This document shows, piece after piece, positions 1 through 5,953 of a stretch of DNA of 32,027 bases (the first letter of the stretch is position 1; every line of letters begins with the position of its first letter). The translations under genes and the position numbers were made by a program. This DNA comes from Gaiellales bacterium. GTDB lineage: Bacteria; Actinomycetota; Thermoleophilia; RBG-16-64-13. The notes beneath the pieces are model-generated. The model searched no databases and was not told where the DNA came from. It worked only from the letters and a program-made list of their open reading frames with translations. The stretch covers positions 1 through 32,027 of the forward strand of contig JAAYAL010000036.1 of assembly GCA_012719395.1 (NCBI GenBank). Reading direction: 5' to 3'.

Positions 1-39
1 GGGGATACGCCAGCCATCGTCGCGATCGACGAGTCCCAT
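1..39 (-). CDS. N-terminal start of a truncated ORF, possibly a transposase
   Basis: Only the first 13 codons are in the window (MGLVDRDDGWRIP), starting at the ATG at 39-37 and running off the left edge. A strong ribosome site (AGGAGG, complement of 44-49) lies just upstream, so a real start is likely. The peptide recalls the N-terminus of IS5-type DDE transposases, where a short acidic stretch precedes a 'W-x-I-P-D' segment. That resemblance is from memory and too short to prove; the product should be treated as unknown. An inverted repeat overlaps the edge of its ribosome site. Confidence 0.45.
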   Translation of the reverse strand, partial: MGLVDRDDGWRIP

Positions 40-47
40 GGTTCCTC

Positions 48-82
48 CTCTGATCGGTGCTCAGATGGCCGGCCGATCAGAG
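48..82 (-). promoter_or_regulatory. Inverted repeat overlapping the ribosome site of the left-edge ORF
   Basis: CTCTGATCGG (48-57) is perfectly repeated in inverse at 73-82, with 15 nt between. On the minus-strand transcript this gives a 10-bp stem whose 3' arm touches the first bases of the AGGAGG site (44-49) of the ORF at 39. It could partly mask the ribosome site, or be a protein-binding palindrome or an element end. The structure is seen; the role is inferred. Confidence 0.4.
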
Positions 83-206
83 TATTCGATGGGTGCTTCA
101 GGATTCCTACCGGGATAGGCCCTTAGCATCTGCTCACATCCCTCCTTCTGACGAGCGCACCGCCCGAAACCCCACCGCCTCCCGATTCCGCGCGGCCGCC
201 GTCGCG

Positions 207-1391
207 CTACTCGGTCTCGCTCAGCGCGCCTGCAATCTCCAGCACGGCCACCCTCGTCCCCGGCTCGCCCACGACCACCCGCGAAGGCACGCCGGGCAAC
301 GTGGCGATAACCTCCTCCCGGCCCACGAACACCCGCACCGCGCGGCCGTCCACCAGCACCCAGTGGAACGGCATCTCGCCCCAATCGCCCACCTGGTACG
401 CGGTCAGGGCAGCCACCCGCCCGCCGTCGGTGAAGGTCACCCGGTATGTCGTAGGAGAGGCGCCTCCTCCGCTGGGTTGTATCCAGGGGTTCGGCTCCTC
501 GCCGGTGGCCACCGCCCAGTCCTCGGGCAACTCCGCCGGGAGGATCACGGCCTGATCATCGGGCAACCGCTCCGCCAGCCACTGCCGCACTTCCTCCAGC
601 GACTGATCACTTCTGTGCCACGTCCCCTCCGTGCCGCCGCCCTCGCGCCCATCCCCCGCGGCGGCCGCCGCCTCCGCCGCGGCCCTCACCGTGTCGATAT
701 CCACCGACTGCTCGGCGCCGCCGGCAGCCTCGGCCGGTCGCAGAAAATCACCGCCCTCCCCCTGAACGAACGCCCCCGCCGCACCCTGGTGGAGCCAATA
801 GCCGATGGGCTCATAGGTGCCGCCGTAGCGCAGGTCGTCCTGCGTCAGGAAGAGAAGGACGTGGTCCCCGGGACGGAGCGCGGGGTCCGCCCGCTCCAGC
901 GTCATGGCCACCGGCTGGGACCCGGGCACCGTGCCCCCCTCGGTGTGCACGGTGATCACATCGCCCACGGGGGCGAACCCGGCCACCGCCCCCATAGCCT
1001 GGACCAGCCAGCTTCGGTAGATGATGCAAGAATCGCCCGCACGCTCCGGCGTCCACTGCTCCCTGTTGGGCCCGTTCCAGCGGCCGGGCAGCTCCGCCAG
1101 GATCTCGCCGTACAGGACCAGGTCGGAGTCGGCCGCCATGGCCTCCAGAGTGAGAGCCTCAGGGTCCGGCGCCGGAAGCGCCAGTTGGACCACGGTGGCT
1201 GCCGCCGGGGTGGTGGTTGAGGTGCTGGGGCTGGTCGGGGGCACCGTGGCAGCGGTGGTGGCCGTGGTCTCCGGCATGGTGGTGGACGTGGCGGCCGGTG
1301 ACCCATCCGTGCAGCCTGACGCCGGCATGGCAACCACACACACCATCAGCATCAGCACCCACGGCGCCACGCGGGTGGCTATCCTGTTCAC
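207..1391 (-). CDS. Secreted lipoprotein with Thr/Ser-rich linker, function unknown
   Basis: This 394-residue protein begins with a lipoprotein signal: basic residues (MNRIATR), a hydrophobic stretch, and a lipobox ending at Cys27 (PASGC). A low-complexity Thr/Ser/Pro linker (about residues 30-65) probably spans the cell wall. The remainder shows two globular parts. One starts 'ADSDLVLYGEI' and has a beta-rich pattern; the other (about 290-390) includes 'TYRVTFTDGGRVAALTAYQVGDWG'-type strands. No catalytic motif is recognisable. The start is GTG at 1391, chosen because GAGGAG lies just upstream and the signal peptide begins there. It is one of several lipoproteins of similar design on this strand, suggesting an envelope-exposed role. 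I do not recognise the family. Confidence 0.8.
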   Translation of the reverse strand: MNRIATRVAPWVLMLMVCVVAMPASGCTDGSPAATSTTMPETTATTAATVPPTSPSTSTTTPAAATVVQLALPAPDPEALTLEAMAADSDLVLYGEILAELPGRWNGPNREQWTPERAGDSCIIYRSWLVQAMGAVAGFAPVGDVITVHTEGGTVPGSQPVAMTLERADPALRPGDHVLLFLTQDDLRYGGTYEPIGYWLHQGAAGAFVQGEGGDFLRPAEAAGGAEQSVDIDTVRAAAEAAAAAGDGREGGGTEGTWHRSDQSLEEVRQWLAERLPDDQAVILPAELPEDWAVATGEEPNPWIQPSGGGASPTTYRVTFTDGGRVAALTAYQVGDWGEMPFHWVLVDGRAVRVFVGREEVIATLPGVPSRVVVGEPGTRVAVLEIAGALSETE

Positions 1392-1458
1392 AGGCTCCTC
1401 TCCTCCCTATGCGGCCGTGCCGGCCATGGCGTACCCTCCGCGCACGGGCGGCATGGCG

Positions 1459-2010
1459 CTATTTGAACCACTTGTGATCGGGGTCCACAATCATCTTCTC
1501 AACGGCAGAAAGCCGCGCATCGGCCAATCGCAGCATCTGGAGCACGAGCTTCCCGGACTTCACCCTCTGCGCATATGAGTACTCATCGCCCACCGCGCCT
1601 GAAACCAGGATGGATGCCCCATCAGGTGGGAATTCCGGAGCTATCTGAATCCGCACGGTTCGTTGGCTGGTGACCAGGATGGCCACGAGAGGACGAGCCC
1701 TCAGTTCCCCGGGAGCGGCCCAATCGGAAGGCAGCGACTCGTTGTAAGCGCAAATCAGCGGCACGAGGTCTTTGTCCGGGGCCGGCAGCGAGACTTGGGA
1801 CGGGTTCGGAGCAGTCTGCGCGGGACCAAGCCAGAACCCAGTGACTTCTTTGTCATCAATCCGATATGGGAAATCCTTCCGGACCGTCGATGGGGCACTA
1901 CCGACGGTGCTTGACGACCCCGATGAACCGGCCAGTGTGCAGCCTCCAACAACAAACACGATCAAGAACAATGCGGAAAGCCGCGCCACGGGTCGAGCGT
2001 ATTGCTTCAT
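1459..2010 (-). CDS. Small lipoprotein, function unknown
   Basis: The reading frame is open further upstream, but the ATG at 2010 gives a classic lipoprotein start: MKQYARPVAR, then a hydrophobic stretch, then lipobox VGGC with Cys24. AGGAGG lies about 11 nt before this ATG. The mature protein (about 160 residues) has a short Ser-rich linker followed by a compact alpha/beta-like domain ending 'DPDHKWFK'. No active-site motif is visible. It lies 67 nt upstream of the 394-residue lipoprotein on the same strand, so the two may be co-transcribed. Family not recognised. Confidence 0.75.
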   Translation of the reverse strand: MKQYARPVARLSALFLIVFVVGGCTLAGSSGSSSTVGSAPSTVRKDFPYRIDDKEVTGFWLGPAQTAPNPSQVSLPAPDKDLVPLICAYNESLPSDWAAPGELRARPLVAILVTSQRTVRIQIAPEFPPDGASILVSGAVGDEYSYAQRVKSGKLVLQMLRLADARLSAVEKMIVDPDHKWFK

Positions 2011-2211
2011 ACCGGGGAATGCCTCCTGTGCTGCGTGCTCCCATATCGGCTCCAATTGAACATCTCGATAGTTCGAAAGCGAAACTTGGGACTTCTTCCT
2101 CTCCGCGTGCTGACGACATCGGAGGCCATTTGCGCCGACGTCGTCAGCACGATGGTCACATCGCTTCAAGCTGTTCCGGCTGTGAGGCTATTGAACGGTT
2201 AGCACCCTTCC

Positions 2212-2397
2212 CTAAACACTAGCCTCCCTAGGTGCCTCCGCTTGCTGCACCTGCTCACCATTTAGATCTACCCAGCGCCCTGGAACAAGTGGATCACTAA
2301 GCATTGGTAGGATTATCATCAATCCAAGTGGACCGCTCGCATCCTCAACAAACAACTCCCACTCGCCTTTGTCGGGAAGCCCGCGCCCTCCCTCCAT
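2212..2397 (-). CDS. Possible small protein or gene remnant
   Basis: A 61-codon frame (MEGGRGLPDKG...PREASV) has a composition plausible for a protein C-terminus and no signal peptide. The frame stays open another 17 or so codons upstream without a convincing ribosome site. It lies in a stretch of about 550 bases (2011-2564) that otherwise shows nothing. It may be the eroded end of a larger gene. Coding status is uncertain. Confidence 0.25.
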   Translation of the reverse strand: MEGGRGLPDKGEWELFVEDASGPLGLMIILPMLSDPLVPGRWVDLNGEQVQQAEAPREASV

Positions 2398-2564
2398 GGT
2401 GATTCTCAGGGCCAGGCCACGTCCCCGGATGTGGTGTAAGAGCCAAGGTGCTCATTGAACGGCACCGTTCCTCCATCCATTTCCGATCCCGCTCACGGCG
2501 GCATCTTGTTCCCTTTCCTTCAACACACCGCAGAGGCCGGGAATCATGACACGATCCCCTGAAT

Positions 2565-3035
2565 GTGATGGTCAAGGCGACCGGTGATCCTCTTGCCTGC
2601 GAGCTACGGCTCCGCGACGGCATCGCGCTCGGCAACCGGGACCCCCTCCTCTACTACCCCGCCATCTGCGACGGCGAGACCGCCTGGGTGGAACTGGATT
2701 CCCAATGGGGGGACCAGGGTACTGCTTTCCTTCGATTGGCCGACGGCAGCTGTGACGAGGTGCCCGGCGTTACCACGAAGGTTCGCTTCTGCGGGCCCGA
2801 CCTCTTGGTCTTGGAGCAGCGCGATGTTGGGTCAGAGAAGCCGTATCTCATCGTCGGAATCGACATACCGAAAGGGGAGCGCTTCGAAATCGTGGCCGCC
2901 GCGGGAGAGGACTGTTGGATCCTTCCCGGCGCGAGCCACGGGAACGACCCATCTCTCACGATTCAGACGAACCTGCAGGATGCGGGCGGCTTGAGCGGCA
3001 TAAAGGTGGCATTCATCCAGTTCGCGCAGGAGTAG
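2565..3035 (+). CDS. Beta-propeller-like protein fragment, hypothetical
   Basis: The frame encodes 156 residues starting MMVKATGDPLACELRLRDG. Repeated elements of the type 'ICDGETAWVEL', 'RFCGPDLLVLEQRD' and 'GEDCWILPGAS' resemble single blades of the TolB/DUF5050-like propellers found in the SLH proteins of this window. Unlike those, it has no signal peptide, no clear ribosome site, and too few blades to close a propeller. It runs opposite to the surrounding lipoprotein genes. The most economical reading is a surviving piece of a larger secreted propeller gene, though a small functional protein cannot be excluded. Confidence 0.45.
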   Translation: MMVKATGDPLACELRLRDGIALGNRDPLLYYPAICDGETAWVELDSQWGDQGTAFLRLADGSCDEVPGVTTKVRFCGPDLLVLEQRDVGSEKPYLIVGIDIPKGERFEIVAAAGEDCWILPGASHGNDPSLTIQTNLQDAGGLSGIKVAFIQFAQE

Positions 3036-3135
3036 CGCCCAGGTTCCTCCGGGAAGGATGTGTGGCGGCGTGCCATCCGGCGCCATTGGGAAAACGAGCT
3101 TCTGTGACTTGCAAAGGCAGAGAAGAGGCCCGGCA

Positions 3136-3240
3136 CAACCTCCCGCCGCGCATCGGCCGGAGTTGCTCCACGGCCTGCCGGTAGGTCTCAAAGGCCCTTG
3201 GGCCTCACAGCGCGTCCATCGACCTCCCCGTCTCGAGGAG
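3136..3240 (-). pseudogene. Decayed 3' end of a paralog of the 610-residue lipoprotein (repeat copy A)
   Basis: This stretch aligns with 3971-4070 at roughly 80% identity. In minus-strand reading it gives 'ETGRSMDAL*', matching 'ETAMSMGAL' at the C-terminus of the lipoprotein at 4023-5855. It then gives 'TYRQAVEQLRPMRGGRL', matching 'AYRQAVKQLRPMRGGRL' just past that gene's stop. Of eight base differences in the second block, five are synonymous third positions, so this block was probably once translated. The Phd/ParE module lies between the two copies. Confidence 0.6.
3192..3205. terminator. Short perfect hairpin in repeat copy A
   Basis: AGGCCC-TT-GGGCCT is a perfect 6-bp inverted repeat. 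The equivalent place in copy B (4026-4040) is AGGACC-TTG-GGTCCT: the sequence differs but pairing is kept. There is no T-tract, so a terminator role is only a guess. Confidence 0.35.
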
Positions 3241-3345
3241 CCTGGCTCCGCCTGTGAGAGGGTGGTTCTCCGGTCGCTTCTGGCAGATGCCTCCCGGCCG
3301 CGTCTCGACAGTCTCTCCCGGTCGGCTCTGTTCGGCAGGCTCATG

Positions 3346-3380
3346 TATACTGCAAATTGTACATCGTAGCGTACAAGGAG
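3346..3380 (+). promoter_or_regulatory. Promoter and operator of the Phd/YefM-ParE module
   Basis: A near-consensus -10 (TATACT, 3346-3351) is followed by an inverted repeat TTGTAC (3357-3362) / GTACAA (3371-3376). The two cores, TGTACA at 3358 and CGTACA at 3370, are 12 bp apart. YefM-YoeB operators are known for paired TGTACA cores, so autorepression by the antitoxin, alone or with toxin, is the natural inference. No convincing -35 is seen. AAGGAG (3375-3380) is the ribosome site, 7 nt before the ATG. Confidence 0.7.
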
Positions 3381-3387
3381 CGACATC

Positions 3388-3666
3388 ATGCGCCCACTCA
3401 AGCTCGATGAGGACATCCGGCCCCTTTCGGAATTCCGCGCTCAGATCGCGTCGTTCGTCAAGCGCGTGAACGAAACCAAGCGTCCGCTCGTGCTCACGCA
3501 GCATGGCCGCGGCACTGTCGTCGTTGTCGACATCGCGGAGTATGCAGCAATGCGCGAGCGGCTCGAGACCATCGACGACATCGCCACCGCACGGGCGCAG
3601 CTTGCCGCCGGCGAGGGCATCGCGCATGGCCAAGCCAAGGTGAAGGTACTTGACCGACTTGCCTAG
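3388..3666 (+). CDS. Phd/YefM-family antitoxin
   Basis: The 92-residue protein has the antitoxin plan: an N-terminal DNA-binding segment 'RPLSEFRAQIASFVKRVNETKRPLVLTQHGRG' (about 11-42), the hydrophobic strand 'TVVVVDIAEYAAM', and a C-terminal helical tail (about 58-92) that should wrap the toxin. It should neutralise the downstream ParE-like toxin and repress their shared promoter, whose TGTACA-type operator is visible at 3357-3376. The start has AAGGAG 7 nt upstream. Its stop (TAG) comes one base before the toxin ATG at 3668, so the two are translationally coupled. The pair lies between two diverged copies of a lipoprotein 3' end. Confidence 0.85.
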   Translation: MRPLKLDEDIRPLSEFRAQIASFVKRVNETKRPLVLTQHGRGTVVVVDIAEYAAMRERLETIDDIATARAQLAAGEGIAHGQAKVKVLDRLA

Positions 3667-3667
3667 G

Positions 3668-3997
3668 ATGCGCGTCGTCTGGTCACCGCGCGCCATCGAC
3701 CGTGTGGTCGAGATTGCCGCCTACATCGCCAAAGACAGCCCCGCCGCCGCACGCGATTGGGTCGAGCGGCTCTTCGCACATGTGGACACACAGCTCGCGG
3801 CGTTCCCACTCAGCGGCAAGCCCGCCCGTGATGTGGACGCAGGCGATGCGCGCGAGCTCGTCTTCGAGTCCTATCGCGTCTTCTACGACGTGAGGGATAC
3901 GGTCCAGATCCTCACGGTCAGGCGCGGCAGCGAGCTCATCGACGCAGATGAGCTGCGCTCAGGCCCCAAGCAATCTCCCACCGCGCATCGGCCGTAG
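3668..3997 (+). CDS. ParE/RelE-superfamily toxin
   Basis: Starting MRVVWSPRAIDRVVEIAAYIAKDSP, this 109-residue protein matches the ParE/RelE fold: an early beta strand, two helices ('AARDWVERLFAHVDTQLAAFP'), then 'LVFESYRVFYDVRDTVQILTVRRG'. ParE relatives poison DNA gyrase and RelE relatives cleave mRNA; the sequence resembles ParE more, but the target is not decided. A TTG at 3650 with AGGTGA upstream would give six more residues and a 17-base overlap with the antitoxin; I prefer ATG at 3668. The last codons (about 'KQSPTAHRP') are encoded inside repeat copy B, so the natural C-terminus may have been replaced when the module landed here. Confidence 0.8.
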   Translation: MRVVWSPRAIDRVVEIAAYIAKDSPAAARDWVERLFAHVDTQLAAFPLSGKPARDVDAGDARELVFESYRVFYDVRDTVQILTVRRGSELIDADELRSGPKQSPTAHRP

Positions 3998-4070
3998 CTG
4001 CTTCACCGCCTGCCGGTAGGCGTCAAGGACCTTGGGTCCTCTCCAGCGCCCCCATCGACATAGCCGTCTC
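3971..4070. repeat. Repeat copy B, at the 3' end of the 610-residue lipoprotein gene
   Basis: This is the second copy of the sequence at 3136-3240. It covers the last 16 codons of the lipoprotein (minus), its stop, and about 50 downstream bases that can be read 'DAYRQAVKQLRPMRGGRL' in another frame. On the plus strand it supplies the last nine codons and the stop of the ParE toxin. Confidence 0.65.
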
Positions 4071-5855
4071 CACCATGGCCCCCTCCAGGGCGGCGGGTCC
4101 CACCAGGTAGAGGGCAGGCTGGCCGACACCCACGCGCACCCAGGTCACGTCGCCCCAGGCCGCCACGCTCACCGCGCCCAGCGCGGCCGTCTCCCCCACC
4201 TCACGCCAGGCCGCCCCGGCCGGTGCCGTGGACAGGCCGGCCAGCAACCAGAAGCTCGCCTCGCGCGTCTCGGGGTCGCTGGTATAGCGCATTCCCCACC
4301 AGGTGGGCGATAGGTTGGGGCAGTCCACCACCGGCGGGGTGGCGGAACCGGCCGAGGCACCGCCCGGCGCCGCCGATGGGCTGTAGCTCTCCGCGAGCAC
4401 GAAGCCGTCCGGCAACGTCCCAGGCAGTGCCAGGAGCATGTCGATGCCGCGGTAGCCGGCGCTGAGCAGGTCGGCCAACTCCCCCCGCGAGAGAGGCTGC
4501 CGCCGCGCGTCGTTCTCCACCGCCCGGTACGGCGACTCCAGCGTGGCCTGTGCCAGCATCTGGAAGACCCAATTCGGCGAGCTCATCTCCTTCTCCGCCT
4601 CTGCATTGCCCCAGGTGAAGACACCCAGCCCGCCCTCTTTCTGCCACGGGTACCAGGGGCGTATCTGCAGACTCATGGGCGCCGACGACGTTCCGCTGGC
4701 GTTGTCCTCGATGCCCATGGCCGCCTCGGCCACCTCCTCGGTGGTGGCGTAGAACATGATGGGTCGATCAGCCGCGGCGGCGGCGCGGATGCGCTCCACG
4801 TAGTCCAGGGGGTCCACCTCGTCCCCCATCACCCAGAGCGGCTTGTTGATGGCCGTGGGGTCCACGAAGGCCGATGGCTGTTCCGTGCGCGGCGCGGGAA
4901 GCGGCGTGGGACCAGAGTAGAAGAAATCGGGAAGATGAACGCTCTTCTCCGGGATGACCTCCACGTTGCCCGCCCAGAAGCCGAGGTACATGCCGCTCTC
5001 GAGCGCCCGAGCCAGCCCCTCCTCCTCCGACAGGGCCGGGGGGTCCGCCTGCAGCGTGGCCAGCGTCAGCGCATCGTAGACCTCAGTGCGGGTGGGCGTG
5101 GGCCCGATCTCCTTCGGCGGCTGCACCCAGTAGTCGACGGGCACGATCTCGCCTTGGGCGAGGGGCTCCTTCGTCCAGGGCAAGTAGCGCACGAAGGTCC
5201 GGGCGGTGACGGTGTCATTCAACGGCTGATTGGCGCCCGGCGGCACCCCCAGCACCTCCGACACGGCGGCCAGAGCAGCACCCACCACCAGGATGGGCCG
5301 CCCCGCCTCCTTGGCCGCGGTCATGATGGACCGGGCGGAGCTGAGGTCCTCGCCTTCCGCGAACACCCACAGGGGCTCGAGGATGGAAGCTGGATCCAGG
5401 AAGGTGGCCGTCGAAGTGATGAAGTCCGGCAGCTGGGGTAATCCGTTGTCCGGCGGCTCCTGGTAGAACTCAGGCGGGAACCGGTCGGTGTCCGCCGGGA
5501 AGACCTCCACGTTCCCCGCCCATAGCCCCCATTCCTGGCCGGAGGGCCACACGAAGGAGAACCTCGGGTCTTCCGAGATTGGCCTGCGGCCGGTGACGGC
5601 GTACTCCAGGTAGGCGAGGACCTCGTCCGCGCCGGAGGGCGGTGGGACGTCCGCGACCGATGGCGGCGGCGTGGACGCGGTGGTCGACGAGGAGGCCACG
5701 GCGGTTGAGGATGCGTCCGTGCCGGAGGGAGCACCGCTTTCCGTGGTACTGGAGCCACAGCCGGCCACCGCGACCACAAGCAGGACCAAGAGCACTGATG
5801 CGCCCACGCATCGCCGCAGGGTAGAACCACCATATGATCGACGACCGTTTTCCAT
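4023..5855 (-). CDS. Lipoprotein with internally duplicated domain, function unknown
   Basis: The start is the ATG at 5855 (MENGRRSYGG), preceded by GGAGG at ideal spacing; the upstream extension lacks sense. A signal peptide ends in lipobox VAGC, followed by a Ser/Thr/Pro linker to about residue 72. Two similar modules follow. Module 1 (about 75-250) has 'WAGNVEVFP', then 'FLDPASILEPLWVFAEGED'. Module 2 (about 255-420) has 'WAGNVEVIP', then 'FVDPTAINKPLWVMGDEVD'. Each continues with a helix, a strand '(R)PI(L/M)(V/F)' and a 'PW' segment. A different C-terminal domain (about 425-610) ends 'SMGALERTQGP'. No enzyme motif is apparent. Broken copies of the same family lie at 8329-8421 (N-terminal part) and 3136-3240 (C-terminal end), both on this strand, pointing to past tandem copies. 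Envelope localisation is well supported; function is unknown. Confidence 0.8.
   Translation of the reverse strand: MENGRRSYGGSTLRRCVGASVLLVLLVVAVAGCGSSTTESGAPSGTDASSTAVASSSTTASTPPPSVADVPPPSGADEVLAYLEYAVTGRRPISEDPRFSFVWPSGQEWGLWAGNVEVFPADTDRFPPEFYQEPPDNGLPQLPDFITSTATFLDPASILEPLWVFAEGEDLSSARSIMTAAKEAGRPILVVGAALAAVSEVLGVPPGANQPLNDTVTARTFVRYLPWTKEPLAQGEIVPVDYWVQPPKEIGPTPTRTEVYDALTLATLQADPPALSEEEGLARALESGMYLGFWAGNVEVIPEKSVHLPDFFYSGPTPLPAPRTEQPSAFVDPTAINKPLWVMGDEVDPLDYVERIRAAAAADRPIMFYATTEEVAEAAMGIEDNASGTSSAPMSLQIRPWYPWQKEGGLGVFTWGNAEAEKEMSSPNWVFQMLAQATLESPYRAVENDARRQPLSRGELADLLSAGYRGIDMLLALPGTLPDGFVLAESYSPSAAPGGASAGSATPPVVDCPNLSPTWWGMRYTSDPETREASFWLLAGLSTAPAGAAWREVGETAALGAVSVAAWGDVTWVRVGVGQPALYLVGPAALEGAMVETAMSMGALERTQGP
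4026..4040. terminator. Short perfect hairpin at the stop of the 610-residue lipoprotein gene
   Basis: AGGACC-TTG-GGTCCT spans the stop codon region of the minus-strand gene. Pairing is conserved in the diverged copy at 3192-3205 through paired base changes. It lacks a T-tract; it may be a weak terminator or an mRNA-end structure. Confidence 0.35.
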
Positions 5856-5953
5856 CGGCCCTCCTTCCTTCGTAGCCCAGAGCCCAGTTGCCCCCGCCCC
5901 ACCAGTGACACGCAAACGCGGCACCCTACTCCTTCCCAACCTGGATCAGTGCG

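Noticed and set aside
57-1220. A 387-codon open frame on the plus strand
   Set aside because: It is antisense to the 394-residue lipoprotein and has shadow-frame composition, with no ribosome site or recognisable domain.
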